From Jingyaoa shaoxingensis (GTDB taxonomy: Bacteria; Bacillota; Clostridia; Lachnospirales; Lachnospiraceae): DNA of 37,722 nt. The position numbers were made by a program, and so were the translations under genes. This document shows positions 36,321 to 37,722 of the stretch, piece by piece (position 1 is the first letter of the stretch; each line of letters starts with the position of its first letter). The notes under the pieces were generated by a model, which saw only the letters and a list, made by a program, of their open reading frames with translations, was not told where the DNA came from and did not search any database. The stretch lies in NCBI RefSeq assembly GCF_014385005.1, contig NZ_JACRSZ010000022.1, forward strand, positions 1-37,722, in the 5' to 3' direction.

Positions 36321-37544
36321 ATGGCTGAAGGTGTAAGGAAAAGAGGTAAGACATGGTCTTACTATTTTGATGCTGCCAAGGTTGGCGGTGAAAGAAAGAA
36401 AATTGAAAAAGGCGGATTCCGAACTCAGAAAGAGGCTCTGGATGCCAGAACTGCTGCTATGGCACAATATAACAATACCGGTCGAAACTTTGAGCCAAGC
36501 AAGATGAGTGTTGCGGATTATCTGGATTACTGGCTTGAAAATGTAATCAAAAAAAATATTGATCACGGATACAGCTATAATACTTATCGGGATTATGAAA
36601 CCAAAATCCGGATTCACATTAAGCCTGCATTTGGTCAGTACCGGCTTAGCAGTTTCCAATATGCTCCAGATGTAGTGCAGGACTGGATCTATGATCTGAA
36701 GAAAAAGGGATTATCAAAAAGTATGATAAAAAACACTTTGACCTGTCTTCAGGGTGCCTTGAATTATGCTATCCTGCCACTTAAATACATACAGGCAAAT
36801 CCATGCATTCCTGTCAAAATTGGGAAAATGCCGGTGGATCAGGATGCCAAGGCTCATGCTGAGTATATCTGTCCTAAAGAAGAGTTTGAACGGATATTAC
36901 AGCGTTTTCCAAGTAATAGCAATTTTCATATATCCTTGATGGTTCCATACCACTTAGGAACCAGAATCAGTGAAACCTTTGCAATTAACTATCTGGAAGA
37001 TGTTGACTTTGATAATCATGAGATCACAATCCGTAACCAGTTAATAAAGATTGACCGCACATGGTATTTCAAGGCGCCCAAGTATGATTCTTTCCGAACC
37101 ATAAAGATGGGCGCTACTCTGGAAAAAGCTTTAAAAGACGAAACGATCCGTCAGAAGAAAAACCGGCTTCGTTTTGGCTCTCAGTATCTTCGGACTTATG
37201 TACTGCCAGACCGGTCCATCACCCAAGTTCGAAGTGATATCACAGTGCCGTATAAAGAAGTCATGCTATTATGCGCCAAAGAAACGGGGGAACTTCTTAC
37301 TCCCGAATCATTCAAATACTGCGCCAGAGTGATCCACTATGAACTCGGCAACGTACTCTTTCACTCTCACTGTCTGAGACATACACACGGCACAATCTTG
37401 GCTGAGAATGGTGTGAATCCTCGAACCGTCATGGAACGTCTTGGTCATAAAGATATTGAGACAACACTACAGACTTATACTTTCAATACAGATGTCATGC
37501 AGCAGACGGCAGTTGATGTCTTCGAAAAATCTTTACAGGCATAA
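36321..37544 (+). CDS. int: Prophage integrase, tyrosine recombinase
   Basis: 407 residues from the ATG at 36321 (ribosome site GAAAGGATG); the frame opens 24 codons earlier across the palindrome, with no ribosome site. Residues 1-55 are an AP2-like arm-binding domain (KRGKTWSYYFDAAKVGGERKK). Residues about 62-150 form the SAM-like core-binding domain (VADYLDYWLENVIKKN). The catalytic part has Arg215 (GTRISE), Lys254, His350 and Arg353 (HCLRHTHG), His376 (LGHKDIETT) and Tyr386 (LQTYTF). The gene lies beside attR and should catalyse integration and, with a helper, excision. No typical excisionase gene was recognised. Confidence 0.95.
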   Translation: MAEGVRKRGKTWSYYFDAAKVGGERKKIEKGGFRTQKEALDARTAAMAQYNNTGRNFEPSKMSVADYLDYWLENVIKKNIDHGYSYNTYRDYETKIRIHIKPAFGQYRLSSFQYAPDVVQDWIYDLKKKGLSKSMIKNTLTCLQGALNYAILPLKYIQANPCIPVKIGKMPVDQDAKAHAEYICPKEEFERILQRFPSNSNFHISLMVPYHLGTRISETFAINYLEDVDFDNHEITIRNQLIKIDRTWYFKAPKYDSFRTIKMGATLEKALKDETIRQKKNRLRFGSQYLRTYVLPDRSITQVRSDITVPYKEVMLLCAKETGELLTPESFKYCARVIHYELGNVLFHSHCLRHTHGTILAENGVNPRTVMERLGHKDIETTLQTYTFNTDVMQQTAVDVFEKSLQA

Positions 37545-37545
37545 G

Positions 37546-37595
37546 AAAAACGATTGAATACATTTGAAAATGTTCAGTGTGTTCAATCGTTTTTC
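37546..37595 (+). terminator. Intrinsic terminator after int
   Basis: GAAAAACGATTGAA (37546-37559) and TTCAATCGTTTTTC (37582-37595) form a perfect 14-bp stem with the T run in the 3' arm. It begins at the base after the stop codon. Confidence 0.85.
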
Positions 37596-37623
37596 TGTTC
37601 ATTTCATCAATTTTATTTCTGTG

Positions 37624-37661
37624 GGTGGCAAATCGGTGGCAAATAGACTGAACTCGCCACC
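37624..37661. repeat. Putative integrase arm-type sites, right end
   Basis: GGTGGCAAATCGGTGGCAA (37624-37642) is identical to 138-156, and an inverted CGCCACC follows at 37655-37661. The same three half-sites (two direct, one inverted) occur at both ends, with a different spacing of the inverted copy. Confidence 0.6.
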
Positions 37662-37711
37662 TTGAAGCCTTGAAAACAGCTTATTTACGGCAAAGTTTGC
37701 AAATAGTCTCA

Positions 37712-37722
37712 ACATGCACCGT
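37712..37722. repeat. attR core repeat (outer right end of prophage)
   Basis: ACATGCACCGT, identical to bases 1-11. It lies 168 bases past the integrase stop, the usual place for an attachment core. Confidence 0.7.

Noticed and set aside
1..37722. CRISPR array, insertion sequence or toxin-antitoxin pair
   Set aside because: No regular spaced repeats of CRISPR type and no DDE transposase motifs were seen. The RHH gene has no adjacent toxin.

Overview
The window looks like one complete integrated temperate siphovirus of a low-GC Gram-positive host, most likely a gut Clostridia/Lachnospiraceae bacterium. That host call is an inference from strong AGGAGG-type ribosome sites, the mix of gene families (Gp15 tail chaperone, Prp protease, DUF1351, ERF, phage_holin_4) and AT-rich sigma-A promoters. 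The first and last 11 bases are identical (ACATGCACCGT), as expected for the core repeats of attL and attR. A 19-bp sequence with two GGTGGCAA half-sites lies just inside both ends and fits integrase arm sites.

Layout. Almost every gene is on the minus strand, so the phage reads from right to left. The immunity region lies at 34.7-36.2 kb: a rightward CI-like repressor and a leftward Cro-like gene share a divergent promoter region with repeated TTACCAACA operators. The integrase (36321-37544) reads rightward at the right end. The leftward early operon (about 35.4 to 23.7 kb) holds small early genes, an XRE regulator, a replication initiator with an iteron array inside its gene, a DnaC-type loader, HNH and winged-helix proteins, an ERF annealase, DUF1351, SSB, a C5 DNA methyltransferase, a NinB-like protein and a HTH protein suited to late activation. 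A strong terminator at 23670-23700 closes it. A 280-bp structured non-coding stretch follows, then the late operon: terminase, portal, minor capsid, Prp protease, scaffold, major capsid, connectors, tail tube, chaperones, tape measure, Dit, tail hub, fibres, holin and a modular endolysin.

Accessory material sits between the fibre and lysis genes (2.3-5.2 kb): a second tyrosine recombinase, a ribbon-helix-helix protein and small AT-rich genes. Two of these genes have their own promoter and terminator, which fits cargo expressed in the lysogen.

Most interesting points: (1) the terminal tail protein ends in an apparently intact PHP (CehA/McbA-like) metallohydrolase domain; (2) a phage-encoded Prp protease sits beside a scaffold and a major capsid protein that both carry an N-terminal DLQKF motif resembling the Prp site of ribosomal protein bL27; (3) a roughly 370-nt region on the plus strand of the immunity locus looks like a structured RNA with a promoter-like start and a good intrinsic terminator, antisense to the early leader; (4) a tRNA T-arm-like minihelix and several hairpins precede the terminase; (5) the major capsid ORF may be extended by -1 frameshifting into a HeH/LEM-like domain that has no convincing start of its own; (6) there is an iteron and AT-rich origin inside the initiator gene. 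All functional names come from reading sequence and motifs only; no database search was run.
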